Positions 33,141-41,883 of a DNA stretch of 64,000 nt are shown here, one piece after another. Positions within the stretch are counted from its first letter, which is position 1. The number at the start of each line of letters is the position of its first letter. The stretch is taken from positions 31,981-95,980 of the forward strand of contig CAZDDZ010000004.1 in NCBI GenBank assembly GCA_964504285.1, read 5' to 3'. Source of the DNA: Pseudoflavonifractor sp964504285. GTDB lineage: Bacteria; Bacillota; Clostridia; Oscillospirales; Oscillospiraceae. A program made the translations under genes and the position numbers. The notes beneath the pieces are model-generated. The model had not been told where the DNA came from, made no database searches, and saw only the letters and a program-made list of their open reading frames with translations.

Positions 33141-34232
33141 ATGAAGCAGTACAAGGTTGGCGTCGTTGGCGCTACCGGCATGGTGGGTCAGCGCTTTGTC
33201 ACTCTGATGGAGCGTCACCCCTGGTTTAACCTTACCGTTGTGGCCGCCAGCGGCCGTTCAGCGGGCAAGACCTACGAGGAGGCTGTCGGCTCCCGCTGGG
33301 CTATGCCCACTCCTATGCCCCAGGCGGCAAAGGAGCTGGTGGTAATGAACGCTCAGGAGGACGCGGAGAAAATTGCCGGTATGGTAGATTTCGTGTTCTG
33401 TGCCGTGGACATGAAAAAGGATGAGATACTGGCATTGGAGGAGAAATACGCCAAGAGTGAGTGTCCTGTCATTTCCAACAACTCCGCTAATCGCTGGACC
33501 CCCGACGTACCTATGGTAGTTCCCGAAATCAACGCTGACCACATCAAGGTTATTGATGCACAGCGCAAGCGTCTGGGCACCAAGCGCGGCTTTGTGGCGG
33601 TCAAGAGTAATTGCTCCATCCAAAGCTATGTCCCTGCCCTGCACCCACTCAAGGAGCAGTTTGGGCTAAAGCGGGTGCTGGCCTGTACCTATCAAGCTAT
33701 TTCGGGCGCAGGCAAGACCTTCGAAACCTGGCCCGACATGGTGGATAATCTTATTCCCTACATCGGCGGCGAGGAGGAAAAGAGTGAGCGTGAGCCGCTG
33801 AAGGTCTGGGGGCAGGTAAAGGATGGCGCGATTGAGACAGCCTCCTCCCCCGCCATTACCGCCCAGTGTCTTCGTGTTCCTGTCTCAAACGGCCACACCG
33901 CCGCTGTATTTGTAGCGTTTGAAAAGACGCCCTCGGAGGAAGAAATTAAAGCCGCATGGTCGGCCTTCCGGGGTCGTGCCCAGGAGCTGGACCTTCCCAG
34001 CGCCCCCAAGCAGTTTATTCACTACTTTGAGGAGGCCGACCGTCCCCAGGCCCGCCTTGACCGTGAGCTGGAGGGCGGCATGGCTGTATCGGTAGGCCGT
34101 CTGCGTCCGGACACCCAATACGACTATAAGTTTGTCTCCCTCTCTCACAACACCTTGCGGGGCGCAGCCGGCGGCGGTGTGCTTTTAGCTGAGCTGCTCT
34201 GCGCAGAGGGGTACATCGAGCCCCGCGCTTAA
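33141..34232 (+). CDS. asd: Aspartate-semialdehyde dehydrogenase (archaeal/fungal-type subgroup)
   Basis: Reduces aspartyl phosphate to the semialdehyde for lysine, threonine and methionine. GVVGATGMVGQRF is the NADP loop; VKSNCSIQSYVPALHP holds the active cysteine, YQAISGAGK follows, and SNGHTAAVFV and LSHNTLRGAAGG lie near the C-terminus. The SNCS-type active site, LSHNTLRGAAGG tail and length of 363 residues suggest the archaeal/fungal-type subgroup. ATG 33141 has GGAGGT 7 bases before it. First gene of the lysine operon. Confidence 0.95.
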   Translation: MKQYKVGVVGATGMVGQRFVTLMERHPWFNLTVVAASGRSAGKTYEEAVGSRWAMPTPMPQAAKELVVMNAQEDAEKIAGMVDFVFCAVDMKKDEILALEEKYAKSECPVISNNSANRWTPDVPMVVPEINADHIKVIDAQRKRLGTKRGFVAVKSNCSIQSYVPALHPLKEQFGLKRVLACTYQAISGAGKTFETWPDMVDNLIPYIGGEEEKSEREPLKVWGQVKDGAIETASSPAITAQCLRVPVSNGHTAAVFVAFEKTPSEEEIKAAWSAFRGRAQELDLPSAPKQFIHYFEEADRPQARLDRELEGGMAVSVGRLRPDTQYDYKFVSLSHNTLRGAAGGGVLLAELLCAEGYIEPRA

Positions 34233-34282
34233 CACCTTGTCAGGCACGGAGTTGCTCCCAGCCTTAAATGGAGGTCAATATA

Positions 34283-35170
34283 ATGAGAACACCCGTATTT
34301 ACCGGCGTTTGCCCCGCTCTGGTTACCCCCTTTGACAGCAGCGGTGCAATTAATTACCCAGCCTTTACAGCTCAAATTGACTATCAAATCAATAGCGGCG
34401 TGGACGCAGTCTGCGTCTGCGGCACCACCGGCGAGAGCTCGACCATGAGTATTCGGGAGCATATTGCCGCAGTGGAATTCTGCGTAAAGCATGTAAACCA
34501 CCGGGTCAAGGTCATTGCCGGTGCAGGCAGTAACGACACATCTGCCGCTGTATATCTCTCCCAGCACGCTCAGGACTCGGGCGCAGACGCATTGTTGCTG
34601 GTAACCCCCTACTATAACAAATGTACGCAGGCCGGACTAATCCGGCACTATGAGTATATTGCAGACCGGGTGGAACTCCCCATCGTACTCTATAACGTCC
34701 CCTCCCGCACCGGCGTATCCTTTACGGCAGAGACTTATAAAACCCTCTCTCAAAATCCTAAAATTAACGGCGTAAAGGAAGCAAGTGGAAATTTCTCCCT
34801 GCTGGCTCATACCCGTTTTCTCTGCGGTGACGATTTTTATATCTGGTCCGGAAATGATGACCAGGTGGTGCCCATGATGAGTCTGGGTGCTAAAGGCGTT
34901 ATTTCGGTAGCTGCCAATGTCATCCCCAAGGTCATGGCCGAAATGAGTCACCTCTGCCTGGAAAACGACTTTGTGTCTGCCTCCAAGTTGCAAGTGGCCT
35001 ACATGGAGCTCATTGACGCCCTCTTTGTTGAGGTTAATCCCATTCCCATCAAGGCAGCCATGGAGCTGCTGGGGATGGAACCAGGCGGCCTGCGCTTGCC
35101 ACTATGCGATATTTCTAAAGGTAATCTGGAGGTTTTAAAGGCCGCCATGGCTCGGGTAAGTCTCCTGTAA
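34283..35170 (+). CDS. dapA: 4-Hydroxy-tetrahydrodipicolinate synthase
   Basis: Condenses pyruvate and aspartate semialdehyde. GVCPALVTPFD, VCVCGTTGESSTMS, VTPYYNKCTQAGL (catalytic Tyr), LYNVPSRTGVS (Arg/Tyr), NGVKEASGN (Schiff-base Lys) are all present. Length 295 is normal. ATG 34283 has GGAGGT 9 bases upstream; the gap to asd is 50 bases. It supplies lysine and, in spore formers, dipicolinic acid. Confidence 0.97.
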   Translation: MRTPVFTGVCPALVTPFDSSGAINYPAFTAQIDYQINSGVDAVCVCGTTGESSTMSIREHIAAVEFCVKHVNHRVKVIAGAGSNDTSAAVYLSQHAQDSGADALLLVTPYYNKCTQAGLIRHYEYIADRVELPIVLYNVPSRTGVSFTAETYKTLSQNPKINGVKEASGNFSLLAHTRFLCGDDFYIWSGNDDQVVPMMSLGAKGVISVAANVIPKVMAEMSHLCLENDFVSASKLQVAYMELIDALFVEVNPIPIKAAMELLGMEPGGLRLPLCDISKGNLEVLKAAMARVSLL

Positions 35171-35273
35171 TATCCGCGGCATGGCGGAAGTAATCCTCTG
35201 CTCCGCACAGGTTTACGTGCGCTTGTAGAGAGATGACTTATCCCCGCCATTTCGTTTCACGAAAGGATGTTAA

Positions 35274-36044
35274 ATGGGTATGATAAAAATTGCCATTTCC
35301 GGCTGTAACGGACATATGGGTCGTGTGGTAGAGATGATTTGCGCCGCTGATCCCGAAATTTCCGTGGTGGCAGGCTTTGACCTGTTGGGTACCGGTGACC
35401 ACGATTTTAAGGTCTACACCACCCCTGATAAATTTCCCGGGCAGACCGATGCCGTCATTGACTTCTCCTCTCCCGCCGCCCTAAAGGCGCTGTTGGAATT
35501 CGGCAAGGCCCGACGGGTACCCTTGGTACTCGCAACCACAGGCTATTCCGATGAGCAGCTTGCCGCTATTCACGAGGCAACCAAGGTCGTGCCCATCTTC
35601 CGTTCGGGCAATATGTCTCTGGGTATCAATCTGCTTATAGAGTTGGTCCGCCGGGCAGCCTCGGTGCTGGGCGAAGGGTATGACGTGGAAATCGTGGAAA
35701 AGCACCACCGCCGCAAGGTGGATGCGCCCAGCGGCACCGCCCTCATGCTGGCCGAAGCCGCCAATGAGGGTTTGCCCTATGAGGGTGAATACATCTACGA
35801 CAGGCATGAGGTTCGAAAGCCCCGTGACAAGCGGGAAATCGGCATTTCCTCCGTTCGCGGCGGCACCATCGTGGGTGATCATGATGTCATCTTCGCCGGA
35901 CGCGATGAGGTCATCGAACTCTCCCACTCAGCCCAGTCCCGAGAGGTCTTTGCCTCAGGCGCGGTCAAAGCCGCAAAATTTATTTCCGGTGTCAAACAGC
36001 CCGGACTTTATTCCATGTCGGACTTGGTGTCAAGCATTACATAA
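35274..36044 (+). CDS. dapB: 4-Hydroxy-tetrahydrodipicolinate reductase
   Basis: NAD(P)H-dependent second step of the lysine/dipicolinate branch. ISGCNGHMGRVVE is the nucleotide loop, IDFSSPAA and ATTGYSDEQ the hinge, and EKHHRRKVDAPSGTAL holds the catalytic His-His and Lys. SVRGGTIVGDHDV and SHSAQSREVFASGAVKAA complete the family pattern. A 103-base gap from dapA has no recognised element. A terminator follows at 36047. Confidence 0.97.
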   Translation: MGMIKIAISGCNGHMGRVVEMICAADPEISVVAGFDLLGTGDHDFKVYTTPDKFPGQTDAVIDFSSPAALKALLEFGKARRVPLVLATTGYSDEQLAAIHEATKVVPIFRSGNMSLGINLLIELVRRAASVLGEGYDVEIVEKHHRRKVDAPSGTALMLAEAANEGLPYEGEYIYDRHEVRKPRDKREIGISSVRGGTIVGDHDVIFAGRDEVIELSHSAQSREVFASGAVKAAKFISGVKQPGLYSMSDLVSSIT

Positions 36045-36046
36045 AA

Positions 36047-36080
36047 GAAAGCCGGAAAGTGAAATTACTTTCCGGCTTTC
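36047..36080. terminator. Terminator after dapB
   Basis: GAAAGCCGGAAAG and CTTTCCGGCTTTC pair perfectly (13 bp) around an 8-base loop directly after the dapB stop. Confidence 0.88.
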
Positions 36081-36119
36081 TTCTATCTCTCCGATATTTT
36101 TACCTGTACTCGTATGAAT

Positions 36120-36501
36120 GCTAAGATTAGCCTGACCAGTATAGAATATTGTCTAAATGCCACCCAAAGGCCCGAGATTTCTGTCTCGCTATACAATGTC
36201 CACTGAACAAATGCGGTTTGCGAACCGCATTTGCATAAAGAGCAAAAGCTGCTCTTTATGGTGGCAAAACAGTTCTGTTTTGCCACTTCAGATGCATTGA
36301 TGACTGTCTGTTTGGATTTGCGGGCACACGCCGCAAATCCAAAGTGCAAGATTTTTTGCCGTGCGCAGCAAAAAACCTTGCACTTGAACAAAACAAAAAC
36401 AGGGTGAAAGTATTGCTACGACTTTGTTTTTGTTTTTTTCAGCAGACATTATATAGGAACGGGAGTCGCAAAGCACCTCTGCTTTCCGACTCCCACCCTG
36501 T
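36120..36501. repeat. Stem-loop array between dapB and folD
   Basis: At least six hairpins lie almost end to end: 36208-36233 (11-bp arms), 36234-36260 (11), 36261-36286 (12, GTGGCAAAACAG/CTGTTTTGCCAC), 36311-36343 (13, TTTGGATTTGCGG/CCGCAAATCCAAA), 36344-36383 (15 with one mismatch), and 36461-36494 (15 with one mismatch). ACAGGGTG/CACCCTGT (36400-36407 and 36494-36501) encloses the last one. No gene is seen. In the fifth stem the mismatch becomes a G-U pair on the minus strand. Confidence 0.88.
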
Positions 36502-36534
36502 CAAAAAATTATGTTATTACTTTTTTACCTCTTA

Positions 36535-37377
36535 TTATTTCCCGTGTGCCTTTGCCGCTGTTAGGGTGTTTTCCAGTAACATAACCCTGGTCATGGGGCC
36601 CACACCGCCGGGAACAGGTGTAATGTAAGAAGCCTTGTCAGATACCTCCTGGTAACTAACATCGCCGCAAAGCTTTCCTTCGTCGTTGCGGTTCATTGCT
36701 ACATCAATAACTACGGCGCCCTCCTTCACCATATCAGCGGTAATGAGATTGCGCTTCCCTACCGCAGCCACAAGAATGTCGGCGGTACGGGTAATCGAGC
36801 CCAGGTCTGGCGTACGGGAGTGGCAGATGGTCACGGTAGCATCCCGCCGGAGCATGAGCATTGCCTGGGGCTTCCCTACAATGTTAGAGCGGCCAACAAT
36901 AACACAGTGTTTTCCCTTTGGGTCAATGCCGTACTCGTCCAGCATCTCCATTACACCGGCAGGGGTACACGGCAGAAACCCCTGCTCACCTGTCATCAGC
37001 TTACCGACGTTATAGGGATGGAAGCAGTCTACGTCTTTACCGGGAGCAATGGCCTCCAGAACAGCTTTTTCATCAAAGCCTTTGGGCAAGGGGAGCTGGC
37101 AGAGGATGCCGTCAATGTCGTCCCTGCCGTTGAGCAGGTCTATCAGTTCCAGCAGCTCATCCTGTCCGGTACTCTCCAGGAGGGCGTACTCCTCGCTGTA
37201 AATTCCGCACTCGGCGCAGTCCCGCTTTTTGTTGTCCACATACACACGAGACGCGGAATTATTTCCCACAATGATTACCGCTAAGCCAGGTCGCTTAGAA
37301 AGTGCCTCCACTTTACACTTAATGCGTTCCTTACACTTTTGTGCCAGAGCCTTTCCATCAATGATGGTCGCTGCCAT
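36535..37377 (-). CDS. folD: Bifunctional methylenetetrahydrofolate dehydrogenase/cyclohydrolase
   Basis: Interconverts one-carbon units on tetrahydrofolate. SRVYVDNKKRDCAECGI (catalytic Lys and Tyr-region), LPLPKGFDEKAVLEAI, DVDCFHPYNVG, PCTPAGVMEML, IVGRSNIVGKPQAML and VPGGVGPMTRVMLLENT are FolD signatures. Length 280 is normal. It overlaps lgt by 20 bases and ends the minus-strand ymfF-ymfH-lgt-folD unit. Confidence 0.97.
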   Translation of the reverse strand: MAATIIDGKALAQKCKERIKCKVEALSKRPGLAVIIVGNNSASRVYVDNKKRDCAECGIYSEEYALLESTGQDELLELIDLLNGRDDIDGILCQLPLPKGFDEKAVLEAIAPGKDVDCFHPYNVGKLMTGEQGFLPCTPAGVMEMLDEYGIDPKGKHCVIVGRSNIVGKPQAMLMLRRDATVTICHSRTPDLGSITRTADILVAAVGKRNLITADMVKEGAVVIDVAMNRNDEGKLCGDVSYQEVSDKASYITPVPGGVGPMTRVMLLENTLTAAKAHGK

Positions 37378-38320
37378 GTTCGTCCTCTCCCCTTTCCATT
37401 TCTGCGGTCGGCGCCGTCATAGCCGCCTTCCGGTTTACCCAAAGCTCCTCCGGTCCTTTTTTACGCAGGTAGAAGAAAATGAGCAACACAATGCCTACTA
37501 GCGCCGAAGCGAAGCCCAGCACCTGGGATACACGAATGGGCGTGTTCATAAAATACAGGCTATCGGTGCGCAGCCCTTCGATAATACCCCGGCCAATGCC
37601 GTACCAGACCAGATAAGTGAAAAAGAGCTGACCGTCAAATTTGCGCAGCCTACGGGAAATCAGTACCAGCAGGAAGAAACCCACCAGATTCCAGACCGAC
37701 TCATAAAAAAAGGTGGGGTGAACGCCCAGCGTACCGTCAATGACCTGCTGGTAACCGGCGGCATCCACCAGTCCCTGTCCAAAAAGCTCGCCGGCAATTT
37801 TGGGAGAACACATGCGCCAAGGCAAGGTAGTTACGCCTCCATAGGCCTCTACATTCACAAAATTGCCCCAGCGACCGATACACTGGCCAATGAGCAAACC
37901 AAACGCACCCAAATCAGCGAAGGCAAGGAAGGGAATCTTCTTATAGCGGCAGACAAAGTAGAGCACAATCGCGCCAGCGATTACGGCGCCGTAGATGGCA
38001 AGTCCACCATCCCAAGTGCGTACCATAGCCCAAAAATCCAGGCTGCCATCCGGGTTCTTGTATAGGTCAAGATAGAAGATAATGTAGTAGAGTCGTGCGC
38101 CAATTAATGAGAACGGCACTGCAAAAATTAGCATGTCGACTAGGTCATCACCGGAAACACCTAATTTCGGCCCCTTGCGGCTGCAATAGAGCCAAGCCAG
38201 CAAAAAGCCGGTGACAATAATTACAGCGTACCAGTAGATGGGCTTGCCGAACAGGGTAATTGCCACCCTGTTCAGCGTAAAATCAAGCCCCAAGCCGGGA
38301 AAAAATACTTCGTTTATCAT
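37358..38320 (-). CDS. lgt: Prolipoprotein diacylglyceryl transferase
   Basis: Membrane enzyme that attaches diacylglycerol to lipobox cysteines. Several transmembrane segments, with YWYAVIIVTGFLLAW, GARLYYIIFYLD, WDGGLAIYGAVIAG, IGQCIGRWGNFVNVEAYGG and RGIIEGLRTDSLY, the Lgt signature containing the essential Arg and His/Asn region. The C-terminal tail is charged and extended (320 residues). It starts inside the stop of ymfH (ATGA overlap). Confidence 0.96.
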   Translation of the reverse strand: MINEVFFPGLGLDFTLNRVAITLFGKPIYWYAVIIVTGFLLAWLYCSRKGPKLGVSGDDLVDMLIFAVPFSLIGARLYYIIFYLDLYKNPDGSLDFWAMVRTWDGGLAIYGAVIAGAIVLYFVCRYKKIPFLAFADLGAFGLLIGQCIGRWGNFVNVEAYGGVTTLPWRMCSPKIAGELFGQGLVDAAGYQQVIDGTLGVHPTFFYESVWNLVGFFLLVLISRRLRKFDGQLFFTYLVWYGIGRGIIEGLRTDSLYFMNTPIRVSQVLGFASALVGIVLLIFFYLRKKGPEELWVNRKAAMTAPTAEMERGEDEHGSDHH

Positions 38321-39597
38321 GCTGTTGCCTCCTTGGGACTGACTACCGCCAACGTGGTACGCTCCGGGGTAATGAAAGCGCGAATGCAGTCCTCAATATC
38401 CTTTTTCTCTATGGTGTCAAAGCATTGTGGGAAGTTAAGATACTCTACGCCCGCAAAGTGGTTCATCGCGGTTTCAATGCAAATATTGTCGAAGGAATTT
38501 AATCCCCTGACCATATTTCCGTAGGCCGCTTTCTTCAGCCGCTCAAACAGGGCCTCATGAACCCCATCCCGGCCAATCCGCACGGCCTCGGCAGCAACGG
38601 CTGCCGCCACCGCGTCAGGGTCGCGGCTCTCACCCCCGGCAGCCAAAAAAGCGCAGGCGGGATAACTCTCATAGCCGTAGGAAAAGCTGGCGTTAATCAG
38701 TCCCTCGGAATAGAGCCGGGCATAAAGGGGACTGGAATTGCCTAAAAGCGCTTCGCAGGAAAGTTCTCCAACCAGTCGGCGGCGTAGGCGCTCCTCCCCG
38801 TTGGGGACAGGGTCACCCTTCCATGCTAGCTGAAAAATCGGGGTGGAAACCTCCATTTTTAGCTCGGTACGACTCTTGGCCACCGCAGACTCCTCTACCG
38901 CGCCATAGTCCCGCTGTATCTCTCCCCCGCTCTCGGTCGGCAACATCTCCCGGGCAACCCGGCACACCTGCTCGGGGTCAATGTCACCCGCAACGCAGAG
39001 CACCATGTTGCCCGGGCTGTAAAATGCCTTGTGGCAGGCATAGAGGGTGTCGGCAGTGATGTGACTGATGGACTCAATCGTACCTGCAATAGAGGTGCGC
39101 AGGGGATGATGGTGATAAAGCCCCTCCAGCATGGCATAGTAGACCTGATTTCCCGGGTCGTCCTCAATCATGCGGATTTCCTGTCCGATGATTCCCTGCT
39201 CCTTGTCTACACTCTCCTTAGTAAAATAAGGCACGGAGACAAAGGAGAGTAGGATTTTCAAGTTTTCAAAAAACTTTTCCGTGCTCTCAAAGTAGTACCC
39301 GGTCAGAGCTGCGCTGGTAAATGCGTTGGGGGACGCACCGTTCTGGGCCAAGTCCTGAAGAGCGTTTCCACCCTCGGTATCAAACATCTTATGCTCTAAG
39401 AAGTGTGCCACGCCGGCGGGCGTGTCGTGCCACTGTCCGTTCAGGTGGAACTTCATGTCCATACCGCCATAATTGGTGGCAAAGAAAGCAAAGCTCTTCT
39501 GGAAGCCGGGCTTGCGGTCTACATAGATATGAAGCCCGTTTTCCAGTTCGGCGTGATAGATTGTCTCCCCGATACGCGGATATTCCTTATTGACCAC
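38317..39597 (-). CDS. ymfH: M16 peptidase-like protein YmfH (active-site subunit)
   Basis: A 426-residue zinc metalloprotease of the M16B type. HFLEHKMFD (about residue 65) is the inverted zinc motif HxxEH and the downstream glutamate lies in EQGIIGQEIRM. Start is GTG 39597 with AGGAGG 9 bases upstream, and the gene overlaps ymfF by 11 bases. The YmfF/YmfH pair is associated with 5-aminopentanol modification of elongation factor P in Firmicutes; the family name is established from Bacillus genetics, while the substrate is uncertain. Confidence 0.9.
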   Translation of the reverse strand: MVNKEYPRIGETIYHAELENGLHIYVDRKPGFQKSFAFFATNYGGMDMKFHLNGQWHDTPAGVAHFLEHKMFDTEGGNALQDLAQNGASPNAFTSAALTGYYFESTEKFFENLKILLSFVSVPYFTKESVDKEQGIIGQEIRMIEDDPGNQVYYAMLEGLYHHHPLRTSIAGTIESISHITADTLYACHKAFYSPGNMVLCVAGDIDPEQVCRVAREMLPTESGGEIQRDYGAVEESAVAKSRTELKMEVSTPIFQLAWKGDPVPNGEERLRRRLVGELSCEALLGNSSPLYARLYSEGLINASFSYGYESYPACAFLAAGGESRDPDAVAAAVAAEAVRIGRDGVHEALFERLKKAAYGNMVRGLNSFDNICIETAMNHFAGVEYLNFPQCFDTIEKKDIEDCIRAFITPERTTLAVVSPKEATA

Positions 39598-40867
39598 TGA
39601 CTTCGTCCTCCTTGCCTTTGAGGAAATATACAGTATGAAGCTCTACCCGTTGGGCTGCGGAAACTACCTGCTCCATGGTGACCGCCTCATAGCGGCCAAT
39701 GAGGGTTTCAGGATCGTCACCGGGCATAATGGCCTGCCCCAGCCAGAAGTCCTCCAGGCGGCTCTGGCTATCCAGCATGGTACGAGTGGCGCTGACAGCG
39801 CTGCGCTTGGCTGCCTCCAGCTCCCATGATTCTATTTTGCCCTGCTTACAATTTTCCATTTGGGCCAAAATTTCATCCTGTGCCTCACGGCGTTTGTTAA
39901 ACTCCACGCCGGAGGATACCAAAATCAGACCTCTGAATTTATCGTACCGGGCACTGGCGTAGTAACAAAGGGACAGCCGTTCCCGCACATTCATAAAGAG
40001 CTTGGAGGTGGTGGTTGCGCCAAAAAGGGCGTTTAAAATGTGGGTGGCAGGATAGTCGGAGTCTGTGACTCGCACCCCAACCTGAAAGCCCATGGCCAGC
40101 TTGCCCTGGGTAACATCCATGACCTCCTCATGGTTTTGAAAAGCTGTCACCTTCCCGCTCACTGCATCCGCTTGGGTAACTGTCCCACCCGTCGTTCCAT
40201 CGGGCAGACCTGCCAAAGCATTGCGAAAAGCCTCCTCCACCCGCTTAATCGGCGCGGAGCCGGAGTAGTAAATGTGGATGGGGCATGCAAGGAGTGCTTG
40301 ATACCGCTGCCACAGCGTTTCCCCTGTGATGGCTGCGGCGCTGGCTTCATCGCCTAGACGGTCAGGCTCGCGGCACATAAGCTGGTCAAGACGCATGGCG
40401 GCGTACTGCCGCTTATCATTCTTCTGCGCGCGGATGCGGTCAATCAGATTAGCCCGTTCTCCCTCTACATAAGCAGGAAGAAAGCGGCACTTCTCGGTGG
40501 CGGGGCGGAGGAGCAGTTCACCCAAAAGAGCAGCGGCCGGCTCTAGGATTGCCGCGCCGTCGGGAGTATATGCGTCATCCAAAAAGCTGGCCGCAAAGCC
40601 CACGCAGTGGGTGCTGCCCTTCTTGCGGATGGCAGGCTCCACCGCGCCGCCGTAAAGCTCGTCCAGGGCGGCGGAAAGGCGCTCCATATCCGGGTACCGT
40701 TGTGTCCCGCGGCGAAGCACCATGGGCACCAGAGCGTTGAGGGCGGCGGTCTCCTCCTCAAGTGGCACCAAGAACTGTACGCTAATATAGGCGGACTTAA
40801 ATTTTGTGGTGTGCGCCGCGGTTAAAGACACCCGGGGCAGGATTTCTTTTCGCAGTATATCTGCCAT
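39587..40867 (-). CDS. ymfF: M16 peptidase-like protein YmfF (non-catalytic partner)
   Basis: A 426-residue M16-fold paralogue of its neighbour. At the position where active members have HxxEH this one reads VPMVLRRGTQ, so it lacks the zinc site. RERLSLCYYASARYDKFRG matches the R/Y motif of the M16B second domain. It should form a heterodimer with YmfH, as in other two-gene M16 systems. First gene of the operon; AAGGA precedes ATG 40867. Confidence 0.9.
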   Translation of the reverse strand: MADILRKEILPRVSLTAAHTTKFKSAYISVQFLVPLEEETAALNALVPMVLRRGTQRYPDMERLSAALDELYGGAVEPAIRKKGSTHCVGFAASFLDDAYTPDGAAILEPAAALLGELLLRPATEKCRFLPAYVEGERANLIDRIRAQKNDKRQYAAMRLDQLMCREPDRLGDEASAAAITGETLWQRYQALLACPIHIYYSGSAPIKRVEEAFRNALAGLPDGTTGGTVTQADAVSGKVTAFQNHEEVMDVTQGKLAMGFQVGVRVTDSDYPATHILNALFGATTTSKLFMNVRERLSLCYYASARYDKFRGLILVSSGVEFNKRREAQDEILAQMENCKQGKIESWELEAAKRSAVSATRTMLDSQSRLEDFWLGQAIMPGDDPETLIGRYEAVTMEQVVSAAQRVELHTVYFLKGKEDEVSGQ

Positions 40868-40894
40868 TGGCGTGATTCCTTTCTTGAACAGGAT

Positions 40895-40966
40895 TACCCT
40901 CGGTTGACAGAGTACAACACGGTTTTAAGGCGCCTGAGGCGTATTGCAGTTTGTCAACCGAGGGTA
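40895..40966 (-). promoter_or_regulatory. Large stem-loop in the ymfF leader
   Basis: TACCCTCGGTTGACA and TGTCAACCGAGGGTA are perfect 15-base inverted repeats enclosing 42 bases with an inner GCCTCAGGC stem. A -10-like TATAAT on the minus strand at about 40979-40974 would place the structure at the very 5' end of the mRNA. No T-run follows, so it is not a simple terminator. Confidence 0.6.
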
Positions 40967-41035
40967 GGCTTATATTATACATCATTTTACCAGCTTTGAC
41001 ACCCTGAAAACGAAAAAGATTGGCAGGACACGCTA

Positions 41036-41064
41036 TTGCCCTTCCAGCCGCTTTCCTTTACAAT
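41036..41064 (+). promoter_or_regulatory. Promoter of the formate/nitrite-type channel gene
   Basis: TTGCCC (41036-41041) and TACAAT (41059-41064) are 17 bases apart; the gene starts 29 bases later after AAAGGAGG. Confidence 0.6.
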
Positions 41065-41092
41065 AAAACAATAGATAAAAGGAGGCTTGCTC

Positions 41093-41854
41093 ATGACCAG
41101 GACAGACATTTGTGCCCTTGCCAATGCAGGCGCGGCCAAGGCTGCCGTTGCCAAGACAGACCCCTTTCGTTACCTCACCCGCGCCGCCGTGGCCGGAGCT
41201 TTTATTTTCACGGGTGCCCTGCTCTCCTGCCTATCCGCCGCCTGGTTTTACGCCGACCATCTGCCGGTGGCTAAGTTGCTGGGGGCCTGTACCTTTGCCT
41301 CCGCGCTTATTTTTATTGTTCTGCTGGGAGGCGAGCTTTTTACCGGCACAAATTTGGTAATGGGTGTGTCTCTTTACGAGAGCAAGGTCTCCCCACTCGC
41401 GGCCCTGCGGGTTTGGATTTTGGCCTATGCGGGCAATTTTGCGGGCATCTTTGTCCTCTGTCTTTTCATGGTAGGCTCTGGAGCCGGGAAAGATCTGTTC
41501 TCCTCATACCTGGCACTTATTGTACCTGCCAAGCTGGCAAACCCATGGTACGTTCTGCTGCTGCGTGGTGTACTGTGCAATTTTTTGGTCTGTATCGGTG
41601 TTTTTGCCGGGTTTAAACTCAAGAGCGAAACGGGCAAAATCCTGGTAATTACCCTTGCCATCACCGCCTTTATGCTGGCCGGGTTTGAGCACTCCATTGC
41701 TAATATGGCTTATTTCAGCCTGTACATCCTTTACTTCGGCGTCAAGCAGCTGCCTGCCATGGGCTGGAGTATGCTATGGGTCACGGTTGGCAATCTGTTG
41801 GGGGGCGCGGCTTTACTGGGTCTACCCCTCTGGTTCGCGGCGGAGAAGGAATAA
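41093..41854 (+). CDS. Formate/nitrite transporter family channel
   Basis: A 253-residue FNT-family pentameric channel with six hydrophobic helices. GGELFTGTNLVMG and GFEHSIANMAYF are the two family signatures holding the pore threonine region and the central histidine. Members pass formate, nitrite or hydrosulfide; sequence alone does not decide. ATG 41093 has GGAGG 7 bases before it. It converges with the glucan synthase gene, 29 bases apart. Substrates compatible with an anaerobe are formate export or hydrosulfide. Confidence 0.9.
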   Translation: MTRTDICALANAGAAKAAVAKTDPFRYLTRAAVAGAFIFTGALLSCLSAAWFYADHLPVAKLLGACTFASALIFIVLLGGELFTGTNLVMGVSLYESKVSPLAALRVWILAYAGNFAGIFVLCLFMVGSGAGKDLFSSYLALIVPAKLANPWYVLLLRGVLCNFLVCIGVFAGFKLKSETGKILVITLAITAFMLAGFEHSIANMAYFSLYILYFGVKQLPAMGWSMLWVTVGNLLGGAALLGLPLWFAAEKE

Positions 41855-41883
41855 GAACCAGCCCCACAGTTTCAAAGCCTATC

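Noticed and set aside
36120..36501. Integron attC array
   Set aside because: The stems have unrelated sequences, lack the attC core sites, and no integrase or cassette genes are near.
39587..40867. Active M16 protease
   Set aside because: The HxxEH zinc motif is absent; it is the non-catalytic partner of the adjacent gene.
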